DNA of 64,000 nt from Bacteroidota bacterium (GTDB taxonomy: Bacteria > Bacteroidota > Rhodothermia > Rhodothermales > Rubricoccaceae): positions 62,001-126,000 of the forward strand of contig JBCBNX010000008.1 of NCBI GenBank assembly GCA_039821555.1, written 5' to 3'. Position 1 is the first letter of the stretch. The number at the start of each line of letters is the position of its first letter. The position numbers were made by a program, and so were the translations under genes. Below the pieces are notes generated by a model. That model saw only the letters and a program-made list of their open reading frames with translations, ran no database searches and was not told where the DNA came from. This document shows positions 26,522 to 38,624 of the stretch, piece after piece.

Positions 26522-27325
26522 TCAGGCATCTTCGTCCAAGGCGTTGTCGGTGTAGGACGCGCCGTTGTCTGAGAGCCGGCCGTCTTCGAGCGTGAGCACG
26601 CGGTCAGCGAGCGCGGCCAGCGCGGGGTTATGCGTCACGATTACGAACGCCTGCCCCTGCTCGCGGCTCAGGGCCCGCAGTTCGTTGTGGAGCGCGTCGG
26701 CGGTCTTGGTGTCGAGGTTGCCCGTCGGCTCGTCGGCGAGGACGAGGCCGGGCTGGTTCATGAGCGCACGAGCAATGGCCACGCGCTGCCGCTCCCCCCC
26801 GGACAACTGCGCAGGGCGATGATCCGTACGGTCGGCGAGCCCCATCGACGCGAGCAGTGACCCAGCCCGCTCGTGGGCCTGCGCCGCCGATGTGCGCTGG
26901 ATGAGCGCGGGCATCGCCACGTTTTCCAGCGCCGAGAACTCGGGCAGCAGGTGGTGGAACTGGAAGACGAAGCCGATCTCGCGCCCGCGGAAGCTGGCGA
27001 GCGCCTCGTCGTCGTAGGCGAACACGTCGGTCTCGCGGCCCGTGCGGTCCGTGTAGCTCACGCGCCCGCTCGTCGGCCGGTCGAGCGCGCCGAGGAGGTG
27101 CAGCAGCGTGCTCTTGCCGGTCCCGCTCTCGCCCACGATCGCGACGAACTCGCCCCGCCGCACGTCGAGGTCCACGCCGTCGAGCACCGTCAGCGGGCCC
27201 TTAGCAGTCGGATACGACTTGGTGAGGCCGCGCGCTCTCAGCAGCGTCTTGGGTCCAAGGTCAGGCGTCGAGGCTTCCCCCTCGCCCACCTCCTCGTCAG
27301 GCTGGGCTGCGTCGTCCACGTTCAT
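26522..27325 (-). CDS. ABC transporter ATP-binding protein, LolD/MacB type
   Basis: This 267-residue ATPase has Walker [11 protein letters not shown]-loop [16 protein letters not shown], signature [15 protein letters not shown], Walker B LVLADEP and the H-loop VTHNPALA. The LLPEF..ENV stretch and the overall pattern place it in the LolD/FtsE/MacB subfamily, which energises lipoprotein release or macrolide/peptide export. No permease gene is next to it here, so the partner must be elsewhere. The acidic N-terminal extension before [13 protein letters not shown] (about 25 residues) is unusual. It is followed downstream by tRNA-Arg. Confidence 0.9.
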   Translation of the reverse strand: MNVDDAAQPDEEVGEGEASTPDLGPKTLLRARGLTKSYPTAKGPLTVLDGVDLDVRRGEFVAIVGESGTGKSTLLHLLGALDRPTSGRVSYTDRTGRETDVFAYDDEALASFRGREIGFVFQFHHLLPEFSALENVAMPALIQRTSAAQAHERAGSLLASMGLADRTDHRPAQLSGGERQRVAIARALMNQPGLVLADEPTGNLDTKTADALHNELRALSREQGQAFVIVTHNPALAALADRVLTLEDGRLSDNGASYTDNALDEDA

Positions 27326-27356
27326 ACGTTCACACCGTCACACGTGCACACCGCCG

Positions 27357-28739
<1,383 letters not shown>

Positions 28740-28835
28740 GAGACGGGGAAACGGGGCGAGGAGACGGCGAGAGCAAGAGCGCGCCGGTTCGCCGTGGCTC
28801 CGGCTCCCCGGCTCATGGTAGTAGCGCAGCAAGCG

Positions 28836-29534
28836 CTAGCGCATCGAGGCGAGGCGAGCGCGGTAGAAGCCGAGGTTGGCGGCGGCGGGCGAGTCCTCGT
28901 ACAGCGTTTCGATGGCGTCGTACGCACTCGCGGCCGCGTCGAGGTCGCCGAGTGCCTCGTAGTTGCGCGCAGCAGCGAGAAGGTAGTCCGGGGCGGACAC
29001 GCCCTCGTAAGCCTCGGCGGCACGGCGGTAGAGGCGGGCCGCCTGCTCGGTATCGCCCTGCTGCTCATAGATGGCGGCTTCGCCTGCGAGCGCACTCGCG
29101 CCAATGATGTCGTCGTCGGCGTCGAAGCGCCCAAAGTAGTCGAGGGCCTCGTCGTAGCGCTCCAGCTGCATGAGCGCGTCGGCGGCGTAGAACGTGGCGA
29201 GGTTGCCCGTCGGCGTCGCGCCGTAGTCCTCGGCGATGGCGAGCAGGCCCGGCTCTTCGAGGGTGCCTTCAATCGCCTCGGCGTACTCGCCCGCCTCGTA
29301 GGCCGTCAGCGCGCTGCCGAGGAGCTTCGCAGCCTCCTGGTCCTGGCTGCCACGCCAGGCGGCGTAGGCGAACGAGGCCAGCCCGATCACCACCACGGCG
29401 ATGCCGAGGCCGAGGATGAGGTTCTTGTACTGGTCCCAGAAACTCCACGACGTCGCGTAGGCCGACGTCAACGCGTCCCCTTGGGGCTCCGTGCGGGAGG
29501 TGGTCGCCGACTTCGGCGGCTTGAGCATGCTCAT
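28836..29534 (-). CDS. TPR-containing single-pass membrane protein
   Basis: This 232-residue protein has a short cytoplasmic N-terminus, one transmembrane helix at about 38-58 (LILGLGIAVVVIGLASFAYA) and a periplasmic tail of tetratricopeptide-like helical repeats (AAKLLGSALTAYEAGEYAEA, ALDYFGRF, EQAARLYRRAAEAYEG, DLDAAASAYDAI). The topology is similar to YfgM-like proteins that assist envelope protein handling, but this is only an analogy. The start is ATG at 29534, with an alternative two codons downstream. A consensus TACCTTTG element lies about 100 bases upstream. Confidence 0.8.
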   Translation of the reverse strand: MSMLKPPKSATTSRTEPQGDALTSAYATSWSFWDQYKNLILGLGIAVVVIGLASFAYAAWRGSQDQEAAKLLGSALTAYEAGEYAEAIEGTLEEPGLLAIAEDYGATPTGNLATFYAADALMQLERYDEALDYFGRFDADDDIIGASALAGEAAIYEQQGDTEQAARLYRRAAEAYEGVSAPDYLLAAARNYEALGDLDAAASAYDAIETLYEDSPAAANLGFYRARLASMR

Positions 29535-29632
29535 GGTTTCGGGTGGCAACAGATCCGAGGTGGGGCGTCCGCGCAGCACCGTGCGCGCGAGGTGGGCCGA
29601 CCGAGCCTCTTCTTTGAAAAGCGGATAGCTGA

Positions 29633-29640
29633 CAAAGGTA
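29633..29640 (-). promoter_or_regulatory. TAnnTTTG -7 element for the TPR protein gene
   Basis: Minus-strand TACCTTTG, a perfect match to the Bacteroidota -7 consensus and identical to that before nagZ, 99 bases upstream of the start at 29534. The -33 element is not obvious. Confidence 0.4.
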
Positions 29641-29798
29641 CGTTGTCGCCAAGGTGCCCACCATCGTAGACAATTGAAATGCGCGTGGATCGTTGGTGCC
29701 TACGCCTGATTCGCTGCGTCTTCATGGCACTGGAAGCGCTTCGCTCGCCACTTCGCCTGCAATTCATTCCGGAATGTCGAGGGGACCGGATAGGTTAG

Positions 29799-30869
<1,071 letters not shown>

Positions 30870-30977
30870 CCCTCGCTGCGCTCGGTATGGACGTGTGGAG
30901 GTGCCCACGTGTGCAGGTGACCCTTCGTCGCCGCCACGCCCACCTTCACACGTTCACACGTTCACACCCCCAGACCT

Positions 30978-32180
30978 ATGAAGCTCGCCCTCTCCGACCT
31001 CGACTTCGCGGGCAAGCGCGTGCTCGTCCGCGTGGACTTCAACGTCCCGCTCAACGATCACGGGCAGGTGGCCGACGACACCCGCGTGCGGGCGGCCCTC
31101 CCGACGCTCCGCACGCTCCTCGACGCCGGAGCTACGCCCGTGCTGATGAGCCACCTCGGGCGCCCAAAGGGCGAGCCGGACCCCGCCTACAGCCTCCAGG
31201 CCGTCGGCGCTCACCTCGACGAGTTGCTAATGGGCATTCGTGTGATCTTCTGCACGAGCACCGTCGGCGCTGAGGCCGAGGCGTGCGTGGCAGGTGCTCG
31301 GGACGGCAGCATCGTGCTGCTCGAAAATACCCGCTTCCTCGCGGGCGAGAAGAAGAACGACAGCGCCCTCGCCGCGCAACTGGCGAAGCTCGGCGACGAG
31401 TACGTCAACGACGCCTTTGGCTCGGCACACCGCGCGCATGCGTCCACGACGGGCGTCGCCGAGGCGATGGAAGCCAAGGGTGGGCACGCTGCAATGGGGC
31501 TGCTTCTCGCCAAAGAGGTCGAGTTCCTCTCCGAAGCGCTCGCTGAGCCAGGCCGCCCCTTCGTGGGCATCATCGGCGGCGCGAAGGTGTCGGACAAGAT
31601 TGGTGTGATCGAGGCGCTGGTCGAGAAGGTCGACACGCTGCTCATCGGCGGCGCGATGGCCTACACGTTCCTCCGCGCCCAGGGCCACACGACAGGCACC
31701 TCGCTCGTGGAGGAAGACTGGGTGGAGCGGGCCAAGGCACTTCTCGACGCGCACGGCGACACGCTACTCATCCCGACCGACCACGTCATCGCCGACGGCT
31801 TCTCCAACGACGCCGCGCACGAGACGGTCATGGGCAACATCCCCGACGGCTGGATGGGCCTCGACATTGGCCCGAAGACGGTGCAGCGCTACGAGGGCGT
31901 CCTCGCCGAGGCCAAGACGGTCATCTGGAACGGCCCGATGGGCGTCTTCGAGATGAGCAACTACGCCGCAGGCACGCTCGCCGTCGCGAAAGCACTCGCC
32001 CAGGCCACGAACCGGCGCGGCGCGCTCACGGTCGTCGGCGGCGGCGACTCCGTGGCGGCCATCTCGCAAGCCAACCTCGACGACGACGTGAGCCACGTCT
32101 CCACCGGCGGCGGCGCGATGCTGGAACTGCTCGAAGGCAAGACGCTCCCCGGCATCGCCGCGCTCACGGAGAAGGTGTAG
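30978..32180 (+). CDS. pgk: Phosphoglycerate kinase
   Basis: This 400-residue enzyme makes ATP from 1,3-bisphosphoglycerate. It has the N-terminal substrate motif VLVRVDFNVPLND and the following SHLGRPKG, the hinge region, and the C-terminal nucleotide loop TVVGGGDSVAAI with STGGGAMLELLEGK. The start ATG at 30978 gives MKLALSDLDFAGKRVLVRVD, as expected. It follows gapA. A run of ACGTTCACAC repeats precedes the start. Confidence 0.97.
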   Translation: MKLALSDLDFAGKRVLVRVDFNVPLNDHGQVADDTRVRAALPTLRTLLDAGATPVLMSHLGRPKGEPDPAYSLQAVGAHLDELLMGIRVIFCTSTVGAEAEACVAGARDGSIVLLENTRFLAGEKKNDSALAAQLAKLGDEYVNDAFGSAHRAHASTTGVAEAMEAKGGHAAMGLLLAKEVEFLSEALAEPGRPFVGIIGGAKVSDKIGVIEALVEKVDTLLIGGAMAYTFLRAQGHTTGTSLVEEDWVERAKALLDAHGDTLLIPTDHVIADGFSNDAAHETVMGNIPDGWMGLDIGPKTVQRYEGVLAEAKTVIWNGPMGVFEMSNYAAGTLAVAKALAQATNRRGALTVVGGGDSVAAISQANLDDDVSHVSTGGGAMLELLEGKTLPGIAALTEKV

Positions 32181-32233
32181 CGTTGCGGCGTACGCCCGCA
32201 CCAAATGTTCACCGGCTGGGATTCTGCCACGCG

Positions 32234-32263
32234 TTGACAGCCCCCGCTTCGGCTTCGTATGTT
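32234..32263 (+). promoter_or_regulatory. Promoter of tRNA-Gly
   Basis: TTGACA at 32234-32239 and TATGTT at 32258-32263, spaced 18 bases, end 11 bases before the mature tRNA start. TATGTTGG also fits a Bacteroidota -7 element with a TTG at -33. Confidence 0.6.
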
Positions 32264-32274
32264 GGGTGCCCTTC

Positions 32275-32347
32275 GCGGGAATAGCTCAGTTGGTAGAGCA
32301 TCTGCTTGCCATGCAGAAGGTCGCCGGTTCGAGTCCGGTTTCCCGCT
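32275..32347 (+). tRNA. tRNA-Gly (anticodon GCC)
   Basis: Cloverleaf: acceptor GCGGGAA with TTCCCGC and discriminator T, D arm GCTC-AGTTGGTA-GAGC, anticodon arm TCTGC-TTGCCAT-GCAGA giving anticodon GCC, and T arm with TTCGAGT. CCA is not encoded. It has its own promoter and terminator. Confidence 0.95.
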
Positions 32348-32352
32348 CACTG

Positions 32353-32387
32353 AAACGCCCCGACTCCCATCCGAGTCGGGGCGTTTT
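32353..32387 (+). terminator. Rho-independent terminator after tRNA-Gly
   Basis: A perfect 14-bp stem (32353-32366 with 32373-32386) with loop CCATCC is followed by a short T-run (TTTT at 32384-32387). The symmetric A/T flanks could also stop the convergent peptidase transcript. Confidence 0.85.
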
Positions 32388-32408
32388 GCGTTGGTCTCGA
32401 CAACGGAG

Positions 32409-34781
32409 CTATCGCGTGCCCCCCATTGCCATGCCGGCGGGCGCGGCGAGGTGTTCGGCGATGTAGTCGGTCATGAGCGTGAAGTAGTGGACGGCCTGGC
32501 CGTAGAGCGCGCCGTGCGCCTGACCGGGGTAGAGCATGAAATCGAACTGCTTGCCCGCGTCCTGCAGCGCCTCCACCATCACGATCGTGTTCTGGACGTG
32601 CACGTTGTCGTCGTAGTCGCCGTGGACGATGAGGAGGTCTTGGCGGTCGTCGTCGAGGTTGGCGGCATACGTGACGGGCGAGCCCTCGGTGTAGCCCGCG
32701 TCGTTCTTCTGCGGCGTGGACATGTAGCGCTCGGTGTAGATCGTGTCGTAGTAGCGCCAATCCGTCACGGGCGCACCGGCGATGCCGACCTCGAAGGTCT
32801 GCGGGCCGTCGCCCATCAGCATCGCGTTGAGCGCGAGGAAGCCGCCGTAGCTCCAGCCCCAGATGCCGGTCCGCTCCGCGTCGATGTAGGGCAGCGCTGA
32901 GAGGTGCTGCGCCGCGGCGATCTGGTCCTCGGCTTCGAGCACGCCGAGGCGCTTGTAGGTGACACTTTTGAACGCCTTGCCCTTGCCGCCTGTCCCTCGG
33001 TTGTCGACGCCCACGACGATGATGTCGAGGTCGTCGACGAGCATCTGGTGCCAGACGCGCTCGACGCCGCCCCACGAGTCGCGCACCTCCTGCGCACCGG
33101 GCCCGCCGTAGATGTGGAAGAGCAGCGGGTAGGCCTGCGTCGAGTCGAAGTCGGACGGCTTGATCATGTAGGCTTCGAGCAGCGTGCCGTCCGCGGCCGG
33201 TACCTGCATGAACTCCATCGCCGGAAGGTTGTAGCCCGCGACACGCTCGGCGAGGCCCGCGTTGTCCACGAGAGTCGCGAGGCGCTCGCCCGGCTCGGCA
33301 TTGTCCCCATCTGAACGTTCAGGGCTGAGCGCGTGGAGTGTCACCTGCGAGGGCGTCGTGGCATCGCTCCAGGTGTCGAGGTAGTAGCGCAGGTCGCTCG
33401 ACGGGTTGAGCGAGTGCCAGCCAGGGCGCTGCGTGATCTTGGTGACCGCACCTGCCTCGTCCGTTCCTGGCAGGCTGATGGCGTAGAGATGGCGCTCGCG
33501 CGGGCTGTCCTTGGTACCGGTGACGTACACGAGCCCGGCGTCCTCGTCGAGACCGTTGAAGGACGTCACGTCCCAGGCGCCATCGGTGATCTGGTCGAGG
33601 AGCGTGCCGTCGCGCTCGTAGAGGTAGAGGTGGTTGAAGCCGCTGCGGTCAGAGCGCCAGACGAAGCGCTCGCCGCCGTCGAGGTAGGTGATCTTGGCGA
33701 GGTCGAGGTCGGAGAAGCCGGTTTCCACGTCGAGCCAGGTCGCGGACTGCTCTTCGAGGACCGTCGTGAGCGCCCCCGTCTCAGGGTCGCCGTAGAGCAG
33801 GTCGAGGTCGTTCTGGTCGCGGTTGAGGCGCACCATCCAGACTTGGCTCGCCCCGTCGGCGCCGGGTGGCGTCCAGTCCATGAGCGCGAGGTACTCCGTC
33901 GCCTCGCCGCCCTCGAACCACGTGTCGGTGTCGAAAAACATCGTGCGGTCTGGGTCGCCTGCGCCGTCCTGCGTGTCGATCACGCCGATGCGGACCTCGC
34001 TGTTGACCTCGCCCGCCTTCGGGTAGCGGAACGTGTAGGTCGTCGGGTAAAACGCGCGATTGTCGACCATCGTGAAGGGCCGCGTCGCCGACTCGTCGAG
34101 TTGGAAGAAGGCGAGATAGCGGCCATCGGGCGACCAGCGGAAGCCGTCGCGAAGGCCGAACTCCTCTTCGTAGACCCAGTCGAACGTGCCGTTGATGACG
34201 CCGCCGTCGGCCCCGTCGTCGGTGAGCGGCGTCTCCGACATGGTCGCGAGATCGACGTGGAAGAGGTTGCGGTCGCGCACGAAGGCGACGGCGCTCCCGT
34301 CGGGGCTGAGCTTGGCGAACATCTGGAAGCCCGCGTCGCGGTTCGCGACCGGAGAGAGGGCGCCGGACTCCACGTCGAGCAAGTAGTAAAAGCCCTTCGT
34401 GTTGAGGCGCCACACGCGCTCGGAGTCGGTGTAGAGCAGCAGCGTCGACTTGTCAGCGCTGTAGGCATAGTCTTCGATCCGAATCAACCCATCGCCGTCG
34501 GGCTTCTGCAACGTGCTGCCGTCCACGATGATGGTGCGCTCGCCGGTCGCGAGGTCGTAGCGCATCAGATGCGTCGCTCCAGCGGCGCGGTCGTTCTCGA
34601 TGTAGGTCAGCACCGGACCTTCCTCGGCCCAGCGGCCGCCCTGGAAGCGGTCGCCGAAGAACGTCGGCGTCGTGAAGAGTGTCTCGACGGAGAGTGGCGG
34701 CAGGTCGGCGTCGCGCGCAGGCTGCGCCCAGGTGGGCAGGGCGAGCAACAACAGGGCGAGGGACAGGGCAGAAGAACGCAT
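32409..34781 (-). CDS. Dipeptidyl peptidase IV (S9B family)
   Basis: This 790-residue exported serine peptidase removes X-Pro (or X-Ala) dipeptides from peptide N-termini. A signal peptide (ALSLALLLLALPTWAQP) precedes a beta-propeller with the substrate-binding block FDWVYEEEFGLRDGFRWSPDG, whose double Glu anchors the peptide amino terminus. The alpha/beta-hydrolase domain has the nucleophile in GWSYGGF (Ser644), the Asp in HGDYDDNVHVQNT, and His in AHGALYG. The frame continues upstream, but the ATG at 34781 places the signal peptide correctly. It is common in proteolytic marine Bacteroidota. Confidence 0.94.
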   Translation of the reverse strand: MRSSALSLALLLLALPTWAQPARDADLPPLSVETLFTTPTFFGDRFQGGRWAEEGPVLTYIENDRAAGATHLMRYDLATGERTIIVDGSTLQKPDGDGLIRIEDYAYSADKSTLLLYTDSERVWRLNTKGFYYLLDVESGALSPVANRDAGFQMFAKLSPDGSAVAFVRDRNLFHVDLATMSETPLTDDGADGGVINGTFDWVYEEEFGLRDGFRWSPDGRYLAFFQLDESATRPFTMVDNRAFYPTTYTFRYPKAGEVNSEVRIGVIDTQDGAGDPDRTMFFDTDTWFEGGEATEYLALMDWTPPGADGASQVWMVRLNRDQNDLDLLYGDPETGALTTVLEEQSATWLDVETGFSDLDLAKITYLDGGERFVWRSDRSGFNHLYLYERDGTLLDQITDGAWDVTSFNGLDEDAGLVYVTGTKDSPRERHLYAISLPGTDEAGAVTKITQRPGWHSLNPSSDLRYYLDTWSDATTPSQVTLHALSPERSDGDNAEPGERLATLVDNAGLAERVAGYNLPAMEFMQVPAADGTLLEAYMIKPSDFDSTQAYPLLFHIYGGPGAQEVRDSWGGVERVWHQMLVDDLDIIVVGVDNRGTGGKGKAFKSVTYKRLGVLEAEDQIAAAQHLSALPYIDAERTGIWGWSYGGFLALNAMLMGDGPQTFEVGIAGAPVTDWRYYDTIYTERYMSTPQKNDAGYTEGSPVTYAANLDDDRQDLLIVHGDYDDNVHVQNTIVMVEALQDAGKQFDFMLYPGQAHGALYGQAVHYFTLMTDYIAEHLAAPAGMAMGGTR

Positions 34782-35022
34782 GGGGCTCAGAAAGATGGGA
34801 AGCATGAGGCCAGGGAAGGTACTGTCGCCCCTTTTCGGCGTGGGGACGGCCTGCGTGTTCGGGCCGCGAGCCAGTATGCGCCGACCCGGCCGAGGTGCCC
34901 CGTGCAGGATCGTTACGGCCTCGCCCATTCGATCCTAGGCATAAGACACCGGATCCGGGTAGATCGGGTGGCTGCAGCGCAACCGCCCCTCGTCAACCAT
35001 CACCTCACTGACCGCTGGTCCC

Positions 35023-38000
35023 ATGCCTCTCCCCATACGGCTCCTCACAGGTCTGCTCTTCTCTCTCGCACTTCTCTTCCCAAGCGCTGCAGCCCAGCTT
35101 GTCTCCTCCCCCTCCTCGATCGAACGCACGCTGTCCGCGGGTGAGAGCGCCACGGCTACGCTGACGCTCTCGAACCCGACGGCAGACGTGGCACGCTTCG
35201 GCGTCGTCATCGCAGACTCGGCACTCGTCCCGCTGACGGGCAACCCGGCAGGCGATGTCCGTGACGCACGCGACCCGCGCATGGCTCCGTTTTCCTTCTA
35301 CGCAGGGGCGACCGAAGCGGCATTCTCGTCGCGTCGCGCCCTCAACCGGATCCTGGTTGACGGACCTGCCCTCATGAGACGCTCTGCTGGCGCTGGTGCG
35401 CCGAGTGCGGCCCTCCGCGGGAGCGCGTCCTCGTCCGACTCGCTGTTTTATGACAACGGTGACGACTACCCGGACGCCTTCTTCGGCACCGGCGAGGTCG
35501 ACGAGCGCCTCTTCGTCGCGCAGCGGTTCACACCCGACGCCCCGTTCACGTTGGACGGCGCGCGCCTCGCCCTGACCACTGGTCTCTTCGACCACGAGGG
35601 CGAAGGCGGGGCCAGCGACCTGTCCATCACCGTGGAGGTCTACGAAGCGCCCGACCCGGAAGACCCGCGCGCGGGCGCGCTCCTCGGCACGATCTCCACC
35701 GGCTTCAACGCGGGCTTCGACGGCTTCGCTGAAGTACCGTTCAACCAGAACTTCTCGTTCGCGACGGGCGAGAGCTTCTTCCTCATCGTGTCGCTCGTGG
35801 GCACACCGTTTCCCATCGGCGTCGACTTGAGCGGTACGAATGACGCGCCAGGGCGCAGCCTCTACAGCCGCACGGGTGAAACGGGCTCGTGGACCCTTGT
35901 GGAGGCCGCCACGGGTGAGCTCGCCAGCCCGTTTGTGATCCGTGCCCTCAACGGGTCGAGCACGCGCAGCGGCTGGCTCTCAGCGACGCCTGGGTCCGGC
36001 GAGATCCCGCCGGGGGCCTCGATCGACCTCGCGCTCACCATTGACACGGCACGCCTCAATGCTGGCACCTTCAGCAAAGTCGTGCAGGTTTTTGACTCGG
36101 TCACAGGCGTAGTGCTGACCGTCCCGGTCACGCTCACCGTCGACGGCGCGGGGACCCCCACGCTGACCACCTCCGCAGTGAGCTTCGTCGATGAGTTGGT
36201 CGGCACGATCTCCGGTCGCACGATCTTCCTCGTCAACGAAGGAACGGCTCCAGTTACGGTGACGGGCATCACCAGCTTCGACCCGGCGCTGTTTCTGCGC
36301 GGTCTGGAGGCGGGTGCCGTGATCGAGCCGCGCAACGAGACGGCCTTCGCCGTAACGTTCGCGCCCGGGCAGCCAGGCCGGTTCGATGGCTCCATCGTGA
36401 TCAGCACCGACGCGGGCGATCTCGCGGTTGACGTGCAAGCCAGCGCTGTTTCGCCTCCCGCCGTGGACGTATCGCCGCGCGACCTCGCAACGACGCTCGC
36501 CCCGGGCGACACAGTGACGTTGCCGCTCACGATCTCGAACAGCGGAGGCGGTAGGCTGCTCTACAGCGCCGCGCTCGAAAACCCGGACGGATCGGCTGCC
36601 GGCCTCGTGCAGGACTCGATCTTCTACGACACGGGCGACAGCTATCCCGACGCCCTGCTCGGCACGGGCGACGCGGAGGAGCCGCTCTCCGTTGCGCAGC
36701 GGTTCACCGCCGATCGCCCCTTCTCGCTCAACGCCGTGCGCCTATTCGCGTCCACGTTCAACATCGAGCATGACCCCGACGCGCCGGAGCCTGACTCGTC
36801 GTTCTCGCCGCTCGCGCTGACCGTCGAGGTCTACGACGTGGCCGACGCCGCCGACCCCACGGGCGGCACGCTGCGCGCTGCGGTGCGGACGATCCTCACC
36901 GAGCCCATCGCCGACTTTGTCACGGTGGCCATGGAGGGCAGCCTCGACCTGAGCGCCGGGGACGAGGTGTTCATCACCGCCCGCTACGACGGCGTGGCGT
37001 TTCCCGTCGGCCTCGACGACATGGGCACCAGCTCGGCGGACGGGCGCGGCTTTCTCAGCCGCTCTGGGGCCTCTGGTGACTGGCAGCCCTTCCCCGACTA
37101 CTTCGACGTTGGCTCGCCCTCCGTCCCGCTGCTGCGCGCCCTCAGCCTCGACGCGAGCGGCCTCGTGGTCACCGCGGACCCGACGAGCGGGATCATCCCG
37201 CCCGGCGCCAGCGCCACCGTCAACGTCCGGGTGGACGCCGCGAGTGCCGAACGCGGGGTCTACAGCCGCACGCTTGTCCTGCGCACCAACGACCCGGCCC
37301 AGCCGAACGTGCGCGTCCCCGTGCAAATCACCGTCGAGGGCTCGAACGTGACGCCGCTTGCTGAAGGCTGGAACCTCGTCTCGTGGAACGTCGCCCTCGA
37401 CGACATGCGGGTTGAATCGGCCCTCGCCTCCGTGTGGGACGATGTCGAGATGGTTCGCGCCTACCGCGGCGGTGCGTGGTTGGATCACATGCCTGGCGCC
37501 GAATCCAACGCCCTGACGCACATGAACGAGGGCGAGGCGATCTGGGTGAAGCTCAGCGCGCCTGCGCGGCTTACCATGGACGGTGCGCCGATGTCGATGG
37601 AAGCCATGGACCTCGCGGCGGGCCTCAACGCCGTGGCCTACCTCCCCGAGACGCGTGACATGGCCGCGAACGCCTTTGCCAGCATCCTCGATGCCACCGA
37701 GGGCATCCAGAGCTTCCACAGCACGGGCGTGGCCTACGCGCCAGGCGTACCGGAGGCCTACCAGACGCTCGGCACCGTCCGACCCGGCATGGGCTACCAG
37801 GTTCGCACCACCGCGCCTGTACGCCTCGACTACCCCCTCACCGCTGCCCCGCTGACCTTCGAGGGCGTCCCGACCGAGGCACTCGTCGCGGCCGAACGCG
37901 AAGCTGGCGTCACGCCGACCCCCTCGTGGGTCAGCGTCTGGGGCGAGGCTATCGCTGGCTTAGACGCGGGCACGCTCGTCACGGCGGTTGATCCCGACGG

Positions 38001-38493
38001 GGTCGTCAGCGGTGCCTTCACCGTGCAAGCTGATGGCGCCCTCGGCCTGATGGCGATCTACGCCGACGACCCCGCCACGCGCGAGGACGAAGGAGCCCAG
38101 CCCGGCGACGCGATCACGCTCCGCACGGCCTCTGGCATCCTTACCGATGCGCTCGTGTGGACCGAAGCCGGTGCCGTGATCGAGGTCCAGAGCACCGCCG
38201 TGTCAAACGAGGGCGAGGGCAGCCGCCCCACTGCGTTTGCCCTACGTGGGGCCTACCCGAACCCCTTCACGTCGTCGACCACCATTGCCTTCGACTTGCC
38301 AGCGGCCTCTGATGTGACGCTGGAGGTCTACGACGCCACGGGCCGCCGCGTGGCGACCCTCACAGATGCGTCGCTCCCGGCAGGCACACACTCGATGCGC
38401 TGGGATGCGGCGTCTGCGGCAAGCGGGGTCTACTTCGTAGCCCTCCGCACCGACGACGCCCGGGCAACGCGCACCGTCGTGCTGGCCCGCTGA
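35023..38493 (+). CDS. Large secreted protein with duplicated beta domains and T9SS sorting tail
   Basis: This 1156-residue protein has a signal peptide (LLFSLALLFPSAAAQ). Two homologous modules begin at about residues 142 and 535 (DSLFYDNGDDYPDAFFGTG and DSIFYDTGDSYPDALLGTG). Each is followed by QRFT.D.PF.L and ends in a SGxIPPGAS Ig-like region. Between them lies a choice-of-anchor/ASPM-SPD2-Hydin-like segment with VNEGTAPVTVTGI. A membrane-anchor-free C-terminal region (NLVSWNVALDD...) leads to a T9SS type A tail (GAYPNPFTSSTTIAFDL, then VYDATGRRVATL and SGVYFVAL). It is predicted to be surface-exposed or released. Specific function is unknown. Confidence 0.82.
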   Translation: MPLPIRLLTGLLFSLALLFPSAAAQLVSSPSSIERTLSAGESATATLTLSNPTADVARFGVVIADSALVPLTGNPAGDVRDARDPRMAPFSFYAGATEAAFSSRRALNRILVDGPALMRRSAGAGAPSAALRGSASSSDSLFYDNGDDYPDAFFGTGEVDERLFVAQRFTPDAPFTLDGARLALTTGLFDHEGEGGASDLSITVEVYEAPDPEDPRAGALLGTISTGFNAGFDGFAEVPFNQNFSFATGESFFLIVSLVGTPFPIGVDLSGTNDAPGRSLYSRTGETGSWTLVEAATGELASPFVIRALNGSSTRSGWLSATPGSGEIPPGASIDLALTIDTARLNAGTFSKVVQVFDSVTGVVLTVPVTLTVDGAGTPTLTTSAVSFVDELVGTISGRTIFLVNEGTAPVTVTGITSFDPALFLRGLEAGAVIEPRNETAFAVTFAPGQPGRFDGSIVISTDAGDLAVDVQASAVSPPAVDVSPRDLATTLAPGDTVTLPLTISNSGGGRLLYSAALENPDGSAAGLVQDSIFYDTGDSYPDALLGTGDAEEPLSVAQRFTADRPFSLNAVRLFASTFNIEHDPDAPEPDSSFSPLALTVEVYDVADAADPTGGTLRAAVRTILTEPIADFVTVAMEGSLDLSAGDEVFITARYDGVAFPVGLDDMGTSSADGRGFLSRSGASGDWQPFPDYFDVGSPSVPLLRALSLDASGLVVTADPTSGIIPPGASATVNVRVDAASAERGVYSRTLVLRTNDPAQPNVRVPVQITVEGSNVTPLAEGWNLVSWNVALDDMRVESALASVWDDVEMVRAYRGGAWLDHMPGAESNALTHMNEGEAIWVKLSAPARLTMDGAPMSMEAMDLAAGLNAVAYLPETRDMAANAFASILDATEGIQSFHSTGVAYAPGVPEAYQTLGTVRPGMGYQVRTTAPVRLDYPLTAAPLTFEGVPTEALVAAEREAGVTPTPSWVSVWGEAIAGLDAGTLVTAVDPDGVVSGAFTVQADGALGLMAIYADDPATREDEGAQPGDAITLRTASGILTDALVWTEAGAVIEVQSTAVSNEGEGSRPTAFALRGAYPNPFTSSTTIAFDLPAASDVTLEVYDATGRRVATLTDASLPAGTHSMRWDAASAASGVYFVALRTDDARATRTVVLAR

Positions 38494-38557
38494 GTCCGCT
38501 CAGCCATGCTGCATGCGCACGGCTCCGGTTGGTGATTCCTGCCGAAGTCTACGACCG

Positions 38558-38610
38558 AGACCGGGGAATGACGAGCTTGCGATAGCTTACCGACGTTCCC
38601 CGGTCTTCAT
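38558..38610 (+). terminator. Hairpin terminator downstream of the T9SS cargo gene
   Basis: An 11-bp inverted repeat (38558-38568 with 38596-38606) encloses a 27-base loop and is followed by TCATTTTA. It lies 65 bases after the upstream stop and 15 bases before the next start, so it might also attenuate the next gene. Confidence 0.5.
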
Positions 38611-38624
38611 TTTACCCTGTGCCC

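Noticed and set aside
33333..35144. A 603-residue plus-strand frame opposite dipeptidyl peptidase IV
   Set aside because: Shadow frame; it runs over the peptidase start and into the next gene without any domain.
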